Below, piece by piece: positions 1 to 8,597 of a stretch of 32,547 nucleotides of DNA. The translations under genes were made by a program, and so were the position numbers. The notes below the pieces were generated by a model. That model did no database searches. It saw only the letters and a list, made by a program, of their open reading frames with translations, and was not told the DNA's origin. How positions within the stretch are numbered: position 1 is the stretch's first letter; the number at the start of each line of letters is the position of its first letter. The stretch spans positions 1-32,547 of the IMG/VR virus record IMGVR_UViG_3300031578_000206. The stretch is one strand, 5' to 3'. This stretch comes from a virus.

Positions 1-108
1 GAAGATTTTATAATGTTAAGAGATGGTGCTTGGGAACCTGATGAAAAATCATGTAATGCAAGTATAGACAATGTTCAAGATGTAATAAATATCATAGAAA
101 ATGAGTAA
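1..108 (+). CDS. C-terminal end of an upstream gene (partial)
   Basis: Frame 1 is open from the first base of the window and ends at TAA (106-108), giving the last 35 residues of a protein whose start lies outside the window. The tail is acidic and contains the sequence LRDGAWEPDEKS. I do not recognise the family. It overlaps the start of the helicase gene by 8 bases, so it probably belongs to the same replication operon and is translationally coupled to it. Confidence 0.6.
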   Translation, partial: EDFIMLRDGAWEPDEKSCNASIDNVQDVINIIENE

Positions 109-1057
109 ACCAACAGAATCATGGATAGGTCAATATGCTGCTTTTAATGATGCATTGAAGTATATGCATGCTAGATCAGTAGGTGAAGAAAAGTCTATTT
201 ATACACCATGGCCAAAATTTAATGATGCTACAACTGATGGTTTAGAATGGAATACATTAACTGTTGTTGGTGGAAGACCTGGTTCAGGTAAAACACTTAT
301 TAAAGATCAAATCATAAGAGAATCTTTTGCTTTAAATCCCAATGATGATTTTAGAGTATTAGAATTTCAATATGAGATGGTTGGTAGAACCTCAGCAATT
401 AGAGAATTTTCATCAGTCACTGGTAAAACTTATAAAGAGTTATGTAGTGCAGGAAGTTTAGTTACTGCTGATGTACTTAATACTTGTCATCAGTATGCTA
501 AACAAAGAGTTAAGCATCCTGTAGATATTGTTAGTACCCCAATGACTGTAAATCAAATGCGTGAGCAAATTGATATGTATATGCATCAACATAAAGGCAA
601 GAAGACTATTATTACTTTAGATCACACAATGTTAGTAAAAAGAGCACCTTATCAAAATAATTCATTAGATATGTTATTTGAATTAGGTGAGTTCTTTACA
701 CAATGTAAGCGTGATTATCCTTGTTTATTTATTGCATTATCACAACTCAATAGAAATATTGATAATCCTGAAAGAGCAATAGATGGTAAGTATGGTAATT
801 ATATTCTTGAATCAGATATATTTGGTTCAGATGCAATGCTACAACATGCTGATACCTTAATTGGTATTAACAGACCGGCAAAGCAAAAAATTAGATTTTA
901 TGGCCCAGATAGATATATCATTGAAGATGATAAAACTATAGTATTACATTTTCTTAAAGCAAGAAATGGTGACACTAGAATGAGTTTCTTTAAAGCTAAG
1001 TTTGAATCAATGCAGATTGAAGAAATGCCAACACCTGGAGTTCAAGAAAGAAGATAA
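101..1057 (+). CDS. DnaB-type replicative DNA helicase (RecA-fold domain only)
   Basis: This is probably the hexameric helicase that unwinds DNA at the phage fork. Motifs of the DnaB C-terminal ATPase are visible in order: Walker A GRPGSGKT (58-65), a conserved Glu in FQYEM (about 92), Walker B TIITLDH with Asp174, SQLNR (214-218), and the C-terminal HADTLIGINRP and KARNGDTR stretches that in DnaB hold the DNA-binding loop and arginine finger. At 318 residues it is far shorter than bacterial DnaB (about 450-470) and lacks the N-terminal primase-interaction domain. Its primase is encoded separately at 3068. It starts inside the previous gene and is followed by Sak4-like and SSB-like genes, which supports a replisome role. 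Confidence 0.9.
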   Translation: MSKPTESWIGQYAAFNDALKYMHARSVGEEKSIYTPWPKFNDATTDGLEWNTLTVVGGRPGSGKTLIKDQIIRESFALNPNDDFRVLEFQYEMVGRTSAIREFSSVTGKTYKELCSAGSLVTADVLNTCHQYAKQRVKHPVDIVSTPMTVNQMREQIDMYMHQHKGKKTIITLDHTMLVKRAPYQNNSLDMLFELGEFFTQCKRDYPCLFIALSQLNRNIDNPERAIDGKYGNYILESDIFGSDAMLQHADTLIGINRPAKQKIRFYGPDRYIIEDDKTIVLHFLKARNGDTRMSFFKAKFESMQIEEMPTPGVQERR

Positions 1058-1062
1058 ATAAT

Positions 1063-1605
1063 ATGATAAATACTAAAAATTTAAATAAAACAAAAAATAT
1101 GGCAATAACACCTGATGAACGTAAAACCAAGGTAAATGCATTAAGAGAAGAGCATGAAGATTACTTCCAAACCAATGGGATAATCAATGCATTATACATT
1201 CCTAAGATGGCTTACAGGCCAACTGGCAAAGATGAATTATATGTTAGTTTCTTCCCAAGTGAATTTGAGAAGAATGAAGACATCTATACTGAATTTGTAA
1301 GTATAAATTATGATACAGAGGATCCAAAAAGAACTCTATATCTTCATAAACACAATCCTCATTGGAAGGAAGAGTATGAATTAATTGAATCAAGTACTGG
1401 ATTTATTAGACACATAATCCCGGTTAATGAATTAAAGATCATAAATGATGTAACAAATAGAGGTAAACTTATCCATGACTTTGCTAATCCAGATCTACCA
1501 GATCCTGATAAGAAAGAAGTACCAGGTTTAGTTGAAGCTTTAGTTGAAATTAATAAGACACTTAAATCAATTCAATTAACATTAAATAGTATCCTTAATA
1601 AATAA
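1063..1605 (+). CDS. Conserved-looking hypothetical protein in replication operon
   Basis: The product is 180 residues and of unknown function. The internal ATG at 1099 (MAITPDERK) is preceded by an A-rich stretch like those before other starts here. The true product may therefore be 168 residues and the first 12 codons leader sequence. The body is mixed alpha/beta with many aromatic and charged residues. The last 30 residues (VEALVEINKTLKSIQLTLNS) look like an amphipathic helix that could oligomerise. It sits between the helicase and the Sak4-like ATPase with gaps of only a few bases, so a replication or recombination accessory role is plausible. No motif supports a specific function. Confidence 0.75.
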   Translation: MINTKNLNKTKNMAITPDERKTKVNALREEHEDYFQTNGIINALYIPKMAYRPTGKDELYVSFFPSEFEKNEDIYTEFVSINYDTEDPKRTLYLHKHNPHWKEEYELIESSTGFIRHIIPVNELKIINDVTNRGKLIHDFANPDLPDPDKKEVPGLVEALVEINKTLKSIQLTLNSILNK

Positions 1606-1611
1606 ATAAAT

Positions 1612-2295
1612 ATGGCACAAAGTGTATTAATCATTGCTGACTCAGGTACAGGCAAATCAACATCAATCAGACATCTAAATCCTGATGAAACTTTTGTAAT
1701 CAACATTGCAAATAAACCACTACCTTTTAAAGGTTGGAAAGGAATGTATACTGCAATTTCAAAAGACAATCCAAAAGGTAATTTAGCATCATCATCTTCT
1801 GCAGCAGGAGTTATTAAAGCTATTTTACATGTTAATGAAAAAATGCCGCACATCAAAACATTAGTTGTAGATGATTGGCAGTATATGAGTTCTTTTGAAT
1901 ATTTTGATAGAGCTAATGAAAAAGGTTATGAAAAATTTACACAAATTGCAGCAAACTTAGCTCAAGTAGCTAAACTACCTAAAGATTTGAGAGATGATCT
2001 AACTGTATTCTTTTTGACACACTCAGAAGATTCAACTGATATTAATGGGAATAGAAAAATTAAGGCAAAAACAATTGGTAAAATGATTGATAATGCATTA
2101 ACTTTGGAAGGTCTATTTTCCATTGTCTTATTTGGTAAAGTAAGTAAAAATGATGATGGTGAACTTATCTATGGTTTTGATACACAAAACAATGGAGAGA
2201 ACACATGTAAATCACCCCAAGGAATGTTTGAGGACATCTTTATCCCAAACAATTTGCAATTTGTAAAAGATTGCATCAAAAAATATGAAGAATAA
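1612..2295 (+). CDS. Sak4-like RecA-fold ATPase (single-strand annealing/recombination)
   Basis: This is a short RecA-core ATPase with Walker A ADSGTGKST (9-17) starting almost at the N-terminus and Walker B TLVVDDWQY (Asp87, Asp88). A sensor-like FFLTHSE stretch follows (about 133-139), then a C-terminal GFDTQNNGENTCKSPQGMF segment typical of phage Sak4/AAA_24 proteins. Sak4 proteins act with an SSB in single-strand annealing and homologous recombination of phage DNA. The SSB-like gene directly downstream fits that pairing, as does the PD-(D/E)XK nuclease at 9737. No DNA-binding L1/L2 loops of full RecA can be assigned. The alternative is a generic phage P-loop ATPase. Confidence 0.8.
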   Translation: MAQSVLIIADSGTGKSTSIRHLNPDETFVINIANKPLPFKGWKGMYTAISKDNPKGNLASSSSAAGVIKAILHVNEKMPHIKTLVVDDWQYMSSFEYFDRANEKGYEKFTQIAANLAQVAKLPKDLRDDLTVFFLTHSEDSTDINGNRKIKAKTIGKMIDNALTLEGLFSIVLFGKVSKNDDGELIYGFDTQNNGENTCKSPQGMFEDIFIPNNLQFVKDCIKKYEE

Positions 2296-2326
2296 TAAAT
2301 AAAAATCAATTAATTAAAAAAAAACT

Positions 2327-3004
2327 ATGTTAAGTACTAAAGGAATGTCAGCCGCTTCAGGCAAAGAAAAACCAGTAATTGGGACGGGAAACCACAAAGT
2401 AAAAATCAATTCAATTAGTTTTGATAAAACCCCTTATGATGAAAATTCATACAACATTATGTTGCATGTAGAATCAGAGCCAGTAACGGGAGATTTTCAA
2501 GGATTTTTGAAAGATATGAATAATCCTAATGGACCGCGTTATAAAGGTCAAGTGGGTAGAGTAAGATATTCACCATATCCATATAAAGACACTGTATTAC
2601 CCAACGGTAAAGAAATCAGCAGAGATACAGAAGTACAAAGAGCAATGATATTTTTAGCTGAAGCTTTAGATAAAAGAACAGAATTAGATAATATTGAAGC
2701 TAATACAATTGAAGATTTCATGGCAAAGTGTAATACATTACTATCTGGCCCTGAATATGTAAATGTTTGCCTTGGTGCCCGTGAATGGGAAAATGCTGAG
2801 GGATATGTGAATAATGATCTTTACTTACCTAAAATTAGTAAAGACGGTGTTTCTATAGAAGCATTGAATGTTGAAAATTCTAAGTTGTTAATTTTTGACA
2901 GCAATAATGTTAATCATTTGAGAAAAGTAGAGAAAAAAAATTCACCTACAACAGATAAATTTGAACCTAGTTCAGCTGCTTCTGGTGATGATTTTGATTT
3001 ATAA
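2327..3004 (+). CDS. Single-stranded DNA-binding protein-like (acidic C-terminal tail)
   Basis: The product has 225 residues. The N-terminal half starts GTGNHKVKINSISFDK and alternates short beta strands, as in phage OB-fold SSBs. The C-terminus is a low-complexity linker ending SGDDFDL, the acidic, hydrophobic-tipped tail by which SSBs recruit partner proteins. Position after a Sak4-like ATPase and before the primase supports the call. The leader before the ATG is a run of A residues. Family membership is inferred from architecture and context, because no catalytic motif exists for SSBs. A hairpin terminator follows directly. Confidence 0.7.
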   Translation: MLSTKGMSAASGKEKPVIGTGNHKVKINSISFDKTPYDENSYNIMLHVESEPVTGDFQGFLKDMNNPNGPRYKGQVGRVRYSPYPYKDTVLPNGKEISRDTEVQRAMIFLAEALDKRTELDNIEANTIEDFMAKCNTLLSGPEYVNVCLGAREWENAEGYVNNDLYLPKISKDGVSIEALNVENSKLLIFDSNNVNHLRKVEKKNSPTTDKFEPSSAASGDDFDL

Positions 3005-3020
3005 TAACTAACATAACTGT

Positions 3021-3052
3021 GGGGCTGGCTGTAATATGCCAGTCCCATTTTT
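3021..3052 (+). terminator. Intrinsic terminator after SSB-like gene
   Basis: A 9-bp stem (3021-3029 with 3038-3046, one G-U pair) closes an 8-base loop and is followed by ATTTTTATTT. It lies 17 bases after the SSB-like stop, so it would end or attenuate the first operon segment. Confidence 0.75.
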
Positions 3053-3067
3053 ATTTATATTCTCAAT

Positions 3068-4042
3068 ATGTTTAACACAAAAAATTTAGTATTAGAAGAA
3101 ACAGATGTTCCAAGCTATTGGGTGTTTCAATATTATTTAAACTTATCAAAACCCCTAACGGGTCAGGATGTGAAGATTAAATCAATCTTTAACCCTAATG
3201 ACAAAACTCCTAGCTTTTGTGTATACGTAGATAAATCTATAGGTATGTATAAGTTTAAGGATTTTTCAACTGGTAAAAACGGTAACAAAATAGACTTAGT
3301 TAAACTTATGTTTGATTTGGAATATAGAGATGCCGTTAGAAAAATAGTAGAAGATTACAACTCTTATGTTAAAACAACTGATTTTGAACAAGTATCTTTT
3401 AAAGTTCAGGCAAAATGGGAAATTGATTTTGTCAATACAAGACAATGGACTGAAAATGATGGTAGATATTGGTTAAATTTTAGAATAGGGTCTAACCTAT
3501 TAAAAGAATATAATGTAAAACCTATTGAGTATTACAATTTAATTAAACAAGAAGAAGGTGAAGTTAGAAAATTAAAAATTGAAGGACATTCTATTTATGG
3601 ATATTTTGATAAAAATGATGAGTTGTATAAAATATATCAACCATTAAGTAAACACAAATTCCACAAAGTAAAATCATACCTTCAAGGATTTGATCAATTA
3701 ACTTACACTCAACCTTATTTAGTAATTTGTTCATCATTGAAAGATGTCTTATGTCTTAAAAGTATTGGTTATAACATTGAAGTATTAGCACCAGACAGTG
3801 AAAATACAATAATTAAGCCCCATGTTATTGAGCACTTAAAAAAGAAGTATAAAAAAATAATCACATTCTTTGACAATGATACTGCAGGTAGTTTAGCAAT
3901 TGATAAGTATAAGACCTTATATAATCTAGATGGCTTTGCATTACCTTTGTCTAAAGATATTAGTGATTCTATGCGTGAACATGGTTTTGATATTGTACAT
4001 CAAACATTAAAGCCTTTACTTAAAGAAATTTTAAACAGATAA
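3068..4042 (+). CDS. DnaG-type DNA primase with TOPRIM domain
   Basis: This protein probably synthesises RNA primers at the phage fork. The N-terminal part FNPNDKTPSF (41-50) followed by KDFSTGKNGNKIDLVKLMF matches the CHC2 zinc-ribbon region of DnaG (SPFHxEKTPSF, GxxGNxIxFLM). The zinc-binding cysteines are missing. A TOPRIM-like segment follows: YLVICSSLKDVLCL (217-230), where the usual catalytic Glu region is replaced by SSLKD, then ITFFDNDTAG (265-274) with the DxD pair Asp269 and Asp271, and a KDISD segment at 296-300. Length (324) is short for DnaG because there is no helicase-binding domain. The gene starts just after a terminator and is 4 bases from the resolvase gene. Confidence 0.8.
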   Translation: MFNTKNLVLEETDVPSYWVFQYYLNLSKPLTGQDVKIKSIFNPNDKTPSFCVYVDKSIGMYKFKDFSTGKNGNKIDLVKLMFDLEYRDAVRKIVEDYNSYVKTTDFEQVSFKVQAKWEIDFVNTRQWTENDGRYWLNFRIGSNLLKEYNVKPIEYYNLIKQEEGEVRKLKIEGHSIYGYFDKNDELYKIYQPLSKHKFHKVKSYLQGFDQLTYTQPYLVICSSLKDVLCLKSIGYNIEVLAPDSENTIIKPHVIEHLKKKYKKIITFFDNDTAGSLAIDKYKTLYNLDGFALPLSKDISDSMREHGFDIVHQTLKPLLKEILNR

Positions 4043-4046
4043 AAAA

Positions 4047-4430
4047 ATGAAATGGTTCATACCGGGCTCAGTCCCAAGTAGTAAAAATGGTAGAAGATGG
4101 ACCGGCAAGTATTTTATAGCAAGTAAAACTGTTGTAAATTATAGAAAAATAGCTAAAGATTATTATGCGCAGTATGCAGAAGAGTTTAAAGCTGAGTTGG
4201 CCAAACATCAACAACCCGTAAGTATTCAATTTACATTTATCAGAGGCAGTAAACACAAGTTTGATTATATTAATCCCGCGCAGACAGTGCAAGATGATAT
4301 GGTTACATTTGGTTGGATTGAAGATGATAATGCTGATTGTATATTACCTGTATTTGTAGAATACAAATATGATAAACTTAACCCTGGAGTAATTATAGAA
4401 ATTTTACCAGATGGCAAGAATAACAGCTAA
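4047..4430 (+). CDS. RusA-like Holliday junction resolvase
   Basis: At 127 residues it matches the usual RusA size (about 120). The N-terminus IPGSVPSSKNGRRW is the typical RusA opening. Acidic positions appear in the expected places: Asp73 in FDYINPAQ, Asp83-Asp84 in VQDD, and Asp93-Asp94 in IEDDNAD, matching the RusA pattern of aspartates that bind magnesium. The DxDN motif reads DYIN here, so one acidic ligand is changed. RusA enzymes resolve four-way junctions formed during recombination-dependent phage replication or packaging. The gene overlaps the next one by 20 bases. Confidence 0.8.
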   Translation: MKWFIPGSVPSSKNGRRWTGKYFIASKTVVNYRKIAKDYYAQYAEEFKAELAKHQQPVSIQFTFIRGSKHKFDYINPAQTVQDDMVTFGWIEDDNADCILPVFVEYKYDKLNPGVIIEILPDGKNNS

Positions 4431-4713
4431 AGAGTTTTTCTCATTACGTGAGATGTTTATGGGTCTAGATGAAGACTTTGAATTAGCTTTAGAAAACTAC
4501 AAAAATTTAAATTTTAATGACAAACCTGTTTTAGACTTATTATTTACTAAATCAATGTTGTTTGATAAAAGAAAACGTTTTGTAAAAGCTATTGATAAAA
4601 GTTATACATCTGAAGAATTGATTGGTAAAAACATTAACTCTGTAGTAAAACAGTTTGGAGACTATGTTATTTACAAAAAAATATTATTAAAAATATTAGT
4701 TCCAGAAAAATGA
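4411..4713 (+). CDS. Small hypothetical protein upstream of VWA gene
   Basis: This is a 100-residue, mainly helical, Lys-rich protein with no recognised motif. It overlaps the resolvase gene by 20 bases and shares ATGA with the VWA/metallopeptidase gene downstream, so it is probably translationally coupled to that gene. It may be a partner of the VWA-MoxR module, but nothing in the sequence proves this. Confidence 0.7.
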   Translation: MARITAKEFFSLREMFMGLDEDFELALENYKNLNFNDKPVLDLLFTKSMLFDKRKRFVKAIDKSYTSEELIGKNINSVVKQFGDYVIYKKILLKILVPEK

Positions 4714-5870
4714 TAAATATACAAGATGGTGTTGCAAGAACCACCAAAACTTTAATTTTAGATGAGCCCTTTTATGGGCTTTTTTTAATTGGTATAAATA
4801 AACAATTCAGTGACCGTATACCTACAGCAGGTGTAAGTAAACATGGAATTGGAATGCAGTTAACAATTAACCCTAATTTCTTCACTGAGCTAAGTGAATT
4901 ACATAGAGTTGGATTGATTAAGCATGAATTATTACACATAGCATTTGGACATTTATTAATGAGAGATCTTTATCCTGATCACAAGTTATTTAACATAGCT
5001 GCAGATCTAGAGATTAATCAATATATTAGTTCAAACATGTTACCAGACGGTGGATTATTACTAAGTAGTTTTCCTGAATTAAATCTTCCTATAAAAGCAG
5101 GAACAAAAGTCTATTACAATTTATTAGAACAAGCCAAAGAAGATGGAACATCTCCTTCATTAGATTCATTAATGGATCAAATGGATGGTGAATCAGAGTA
5201 TTGCCATTCTACATGGGAGGAGTTTGATGATTTATCTGAAGCTGATAAAAAACTTGTTCAAAAACAAATAGACCATCAGTTAAAAGAAGCTGCTGAACAA
5301 ACTCAAAAAAAACAAGGAAATGTTCCCGGTGAGTTAAGTGAATTGATTGCAAAGTTATTTCACATTGAGCCAGCTAAATTTGATTGGAAAGCTTACTTGA
5401 GAAGATTTGTTGGAAACTCATCTGTAGTATACACTAAAAAGCTGAGACGTAAATACAATAAAAGATATGCTGAAAACCCAGGATTGAAGATTAAATTTAA
5501 AAATCACATCCTTGTTGGTATTGATACATCTGGATCTGTAAATACTAAAGAGCTTAAAGAGTTTTATAATGAGTTATGTCACATGAGTAAAACAGGACAC
5601 AAAATTACTGTTGCGCAGTGTGATACATCACTTAGAACTGTAGAAGAGTTTAATCCAAAAAAAGATTGGGCCATACACGGTAGAGGTGGAACAAGTTTCC
5701 AACCTGTAATTGACCACTATAATGAAAAAAAGTGTTATACAGCACTTATATACTTGACAGATGGTGAGGCTTATACTCCATCAGGTTGTCCAAACAATGC
5801 CTTATGGGTATTGAGTAGTATATCCACTATGAATGATGAACTTCCTGGTAAGGTTATTAAACTAAACTAA
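4710..5870 (+). CDS. VWA-domain protein with N-terminal zinc-metallopeptidase-like domain (DUF2201-like)
   Basis: The N-terminal half contains KHELLHIAFGH: a zincin HExxH (His72, Glu73, His76) with a further His81, followed by NIAADLEINQYI, which could supply a third ligand. The C-terminal half is a von Willebrand factor A-like domain with a complete MIDAS metal site: Asp272, Ser274, Ser276 in DTSGS, Thr328 in GGTSF and Asp351 in TDGEA. This order is that of DUF2201 proteins, which in bacteria are encoded beside MoxR-type AAA+ ATPases. Such an ATPase lies at 6301, one gene downstream. MoxR-VWA pairs usually remodel protein complexes or insert metal cofactors. Its target in a phage is unknown. 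The start overlaps the previous stop by ATGA. Confidence 0.85.
   Translation: MINIQDGVARTTKTLILDEPFYGLFLIGINKQFSDRIPTAGVSKHGIGMQLTINPNFFTELSELHRVGLIKHELLHIAFGHLLMRDLYPDHKLFNIAADLEINQYISSNMLPDGGLLLSSFPELNLPIKAGTKVYYNLLEQAKEDGTSPSLDSLMDQMDGESEYCHSTWEEFDDLSEADKKLVQKQIDHQLKEAAEQTQKKQGNVPGELSELIAKLFHIEPAKFDWKAYLRRFVGNSSVVYTKKLRRKYNKRYAENPGLKIKFKNHILVGIDTSGSVNTKELKEFYNELCHMSKTGHKITVAQCDTSLRTVEEFNPKKDWAIHGRGGTSFQPVIDHYNEKKCYTALIYLTDGEAYTPSGCPNNALWVLSSISTMNDELPGKVIKLN
4764..4786 (+). terminator. Terminator-like hairpin inside the start of the VWA gene
   Basis: AGCCC (4765-4769) pairs with GGGCT (4776-4780) across a 6-base loop and is followed by a run of seven T. By shape it is an intrinsic terminator, but it lies at about codons 19-26 of an intact gene. 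It may attenuate transcription into the VWA-MoxR module, or be a by-product of coding the residues DEPFYGLFL. Confidence 0.4.
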
Positions 5871-5872
5871 TT

Positions 5873-6283
5873 ATGGGAAGATATTATAATGGAGATATTG
5901 AAGGCAAGTTTGTCTTTGGTTCTCAAAGTAGTGCTGCTGCAGATAGATTTGGTGTAACAGGACAAACACCAGGTTACTTAGAGTATTATTATGATGAAAC
6001 TAATTTGGATGACCTGGAAACAGAACTTAAGGAAATAGAAAATTCATTTAAAGAATATAAAATTCCTTTATTAGCTTATTATGATTTATTTGGTGTAAAT
6101 GATGATGTTGAAATAACATTTGAAGAATATATCAAAAAAGGTAATCTTAAAGCTATGGATAATAAAAAACAAAGTGATTTTAATGACTATAGAATAGGTA
6201 GAAAAATTCTTGATTGTATCAAGGAATATGGAGAATGTAGTTTTACCGCTGAATGTTGTCCAGATCCTAAGAATTATAAATAA
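5873..6283 (+). CDS. Hypothetical protein between VWA and MoxR genes
   Basis: The product is 136 residues and acidic, opening GRYYNGDIEGKFVFGSQSSAAADRFGV and continuing with a helical, Glu/Lys-rich centre (DLETELKEIENSFKEY) that may form a coiled coil. I know of no assigned function. The start is 3 bases after the VWA stop and an A-rich leader precedes the next gene, so it is co-expressed with the VWA and AAA+ genes. Four Cys residues occur, three of them in the C-terminal ECSFTAECCPDP. Confidence 0.75.
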   Translation: MGRYYNGDIEGKFVFGSQSSAAADRFGVTGQTPGYLEYYYDETNLDDLETELKEIENSFKEYKIPLLAYYDLFGVNDDVEITFEEYIKKGNLKAMDNKKQSDFNDYRIGRKILDCIKEYGECSFTAECCPDPKNYK

Positions 6284-6300
6284 AAAAACAATTAAAAAAA

Positions 6301-7572
6301 ATGGCACAAGTAAATTTAAATGTAACTGAGTTAAAAGGATTTGTAAATCACATAATTACAAACAACAGATTTTTGCAAGAACAAGGTAAGAATTCTGTAT
6401 CAGTAGAGGTAGTTGGTGAGTCAGGTATTGGTAAAACATCTACCATTGTTGAACTGGCAAAGGAAAATGATTTAAACTTTGTAAAGTTAAACCTAGCACA
6501 GATAGAAGAGTTGGGTGATCTAGTGGGTTTTCCTGTTAGACAATTCCAAATGTATAAAGAGACAAGAGTTTCAGAACCAAAAATAGATGATTTATCCTAT
6601 ACTGCAGCACAAAGAACAGCTGCATCATCAGACATTGCTAAAATACAAGCACCAGTGACTAAAAAAGTTGGTTTATGGGTTGATGAACTTGCTGTACAAG
6701 AGTATCTAAAAAATGGATACAAAATGACAGGTAAGAACAGGATGTCTTATTGTCCACCGGAGTGGATTGCTGATAAAAAAGAAGGTGGTATACTTCTTTT
6801 AGACGATTGGAACCGCGCAGATACCCGCTTCATCCAGGCAGTAATGGAGTTAATAGATAGACAAACCTATATCTCTTGGACTTTACCAAAAGATTGGCAT
6901 ATTATATTAACAGCAAACCCAGATAATGGTGAGTATATGGTAAATTCAGTAGATGCTGCACAAAAGACCAGATATGTTACAGCAAACCTTAAGTTTGATG
7001 TTAATGTATGGGCGCAATGGGCAGAAGAAGCAGGTATTGACTCAAGATGTATCAACTTCTTGTTGTTACACCCGGAGTTAGTTACACTAGAAACAAATGC
7101 AAGATCTATCACAACATTTTTCAATGCTATATCTAGTTTTGATAATTTTGAAGATAACTTATCATTAATCCAAATGATTGGTGAAGGTTCTGTAGGAGAT
7201 GCTTTTGCTTCTATGTTTACTACATTTATTAATAATAAACTGGACAAACTGGTAACACCTAAAGATTTGTTAACTCATGATAATGAATCATATATCTTAG
7301 GTGAGCTAAGAGGTTGTATTGGTAAAGATGATACATACCGCGCAGACATTGCTGCTACATTAGCAACAAGGTTAGCTAACTACTCAGTTGTTTACAGTAA
7401 AGAAAACACTGTAAACCAAAAACTTACTGATAGATTAATTGCACTTTGTACTAAAGACTATTTTACTAGTGATCTTAAGTATTTAATTGTACGTACAATC
7501 TTTAGTGGTAACAAACAGAAGTTTAACAAAATGATGATGAATCCTGATATCATCAAAATGACAATGAAATAA
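6301..7572 (+). CDS. MoxR-type AAA+ ATPase
   Basis: AAA+ features are visible: Walker A GESGIGKT (39-46), Walker B ILLLDDWNRA (164-173, Asp168-Asp169), sensor 1 ILTANPD with Asn206, and QKTRY around Arg224, a candidate arginine finger. The Walker B and sensor sequences are those of the MoxR/AAA_5 group, and length (423) fits. MoxR ATPases act with VWA-domain partners; the DUF2201-like VWA protein is one gene upstream. The two probably form an ATP-driven remodelling machine. The leader before the ATG is an A-rich stretch, and the next gene starts 1 base after its stop. This could instead be a dynein-like AAA_5 ATPase of other use, but the pairing argues for MoxR-VWA. Confidence 0.85.
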   Translation: MAQVNLNVTELKGFVNHIITNNRFLQEQGKNSVSVEVVGESGIGKTSTIVELAKENDLNFVKLNLAQIEELGDLVGFPVRQFQMYKETRVSEPKIDDLSYTAAQRTAASSDIAKIQAPVTKKVGLWVDELAVQEYLKNGYKMTGKNRMSYCPPEWIADKKEGGILLLDDWNRADTRFIQAVMELIDRQTYISWTLPKDWHIILTANPDNGEYMVNSVDAAQKTRYVTANLKFDVNVWAQWAEEAGIDSRCINFLLLHPELVTLETNARSITTFFNAISSFDNFEDNLSLIQMIGEGSVGDAFASMFTTFINNKLDKLVTPKDLLTHDNESYILGELRGCIGKDDTYRADIAATLATRLANYSVVYSKENTVNQKLTDRLIALCTKDYFTSDLKYLIVRTIFSGNKQKFNKMMMNPDIIKMTMK

Positions 7573-7573
7573 A

Positions 7574-8596
7574 ATGGCAAGTAAATCAGTTTATCAATCA
7601 TATGATACTGGTGCTTTGAATCATTTTGGATTAGATAGTGCCCCATATTATGGGGTGCTGTCATCCAATCTGGTAGAAGAAGTATTAGTCACTCAAGATG
7701 AAACAACATTTGAACAAATAAAAAATATATTAACGGACAGTACTGAAGATAGTACAACTTTTAAAACTAAAAAGAAAGCTTTTGTTTTGCCCAAGTGTAG
7801 TATTTCATTAGACAGAATTAAATATGCTTTAAAAGAACACGGTATAACTGTAACCAATGATTATAAGTTAGCTGATTTAATTATTACCCATGATGATATC
7901 TATGAAAGATTTGAAAGTGGAGAAAATATTAAGTCAACTATATTAATGTCTAAGTTATGGAACTATCAAACTCTTGAAGAAACAAATGGTGAAGTCTTAG
8001 CTGTAGATGCTTATGCGGGAGATGTAATTTATGATGGTAATTTAGCTAGCAAAGTAAGATATTATAATTGTACTACAGGTGACTCATTATATGATGAATG
8101 GATGATTACTGGTATGGCTGTTAATCTTGCTCATAAAATTGATGCAGGATTAGTTGGAACAATTGATGCAGATACAGTAATTTATGAATCAGCTAATAAA
8201 CAAATTTTAGATGAAACATTATTAGAAGATCTGCAAAAGTATTTAAGATCTCCTAATGATGAAGATAGGGCCATAGCCGCAAAAGTTATTCCTACAATTA
8301 ATTACTTACAAAATTATCATTTATTATGGCAGTTTGCTCAAAATGCAGAACATTATATGTATCACTTTAATAGAGACAAAGATGTACAGTATTGGTTAAA
8401 ACAATCTAACTTCATTAGATTCTCTAGAAAGAGTGCGCATGATATGATTCTTTGGTTAGAAAAAAATGAAAAGCTTGATTCAGTTAGTTTTAAGTATTTA
8501 GAACCAACTGTAAGAAAAGAAATCTATATTACCAACAGAGACTTGTATGTATTTAAAGTGCAAGTAAAACCAGAATATTTAAAATATTTAAAATAA
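7574..8596 (+). CDS. Hypothetical protein, first of two tandem paralogues
   Basis: The product is 340 residues with no recognised family. Residues 69-107 (SLDRIKYALKEHGITVTNDY, then KLADLIITHD) form an alternating beta/alpha segment. The C-terminal part is helical with SPNDEDRAIAAKVIPTINYL (about 228-247), resembling a HEAT-like helical pair. The downstream gene at 8598 has matching segments in the same order (ELADIHIVSD and SEDKDNRTLAVEMLANCNVE), so the two are diverged duplicates. It starts 1 base after the MoxR-type ATPase stop, hence is probably part of that module. The 39-residue segment has a faint BRCT-like look, which I do not consider established. Confidence 0.8.
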   Translation: MASKSVYQSYDTGALNHFGLDSAPYYGVLSSNLVEEVLVTQDETTFEQIKNILTDSTEDSTTFKTKKKAFVLPKCSISLDRIKYALKEHGITVTNDYKLADLIITHDDIYERFESGENIKSTILMSKLWNYQTLEETNGEVLAVDAYAGDVIYDGNLASKVRYYNCTTGDSLYDEWMITGMAVNLAHKIDAGLVGTIDADTVIYESANKQILDETLLEDLQKYLRSPNDEDRAIAAKVIPTINYLQNYHLLWQFAQNAEHYMYHFNRDKDVQYWLKQSNFIRFSRKSAHDMILWLEKNEKLDSVSFKYLEPTVRKEIYITNRDLYVFKVQVKPEYLKYLK

Positions 8597-8597
8597 A

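Noticed and set aside
154-185. ATGCAT repeated at the start of the helicase gene
   Set aside because: ATGCAT is self-complementary and the copies fall on ordinary codons; too short to call a site.
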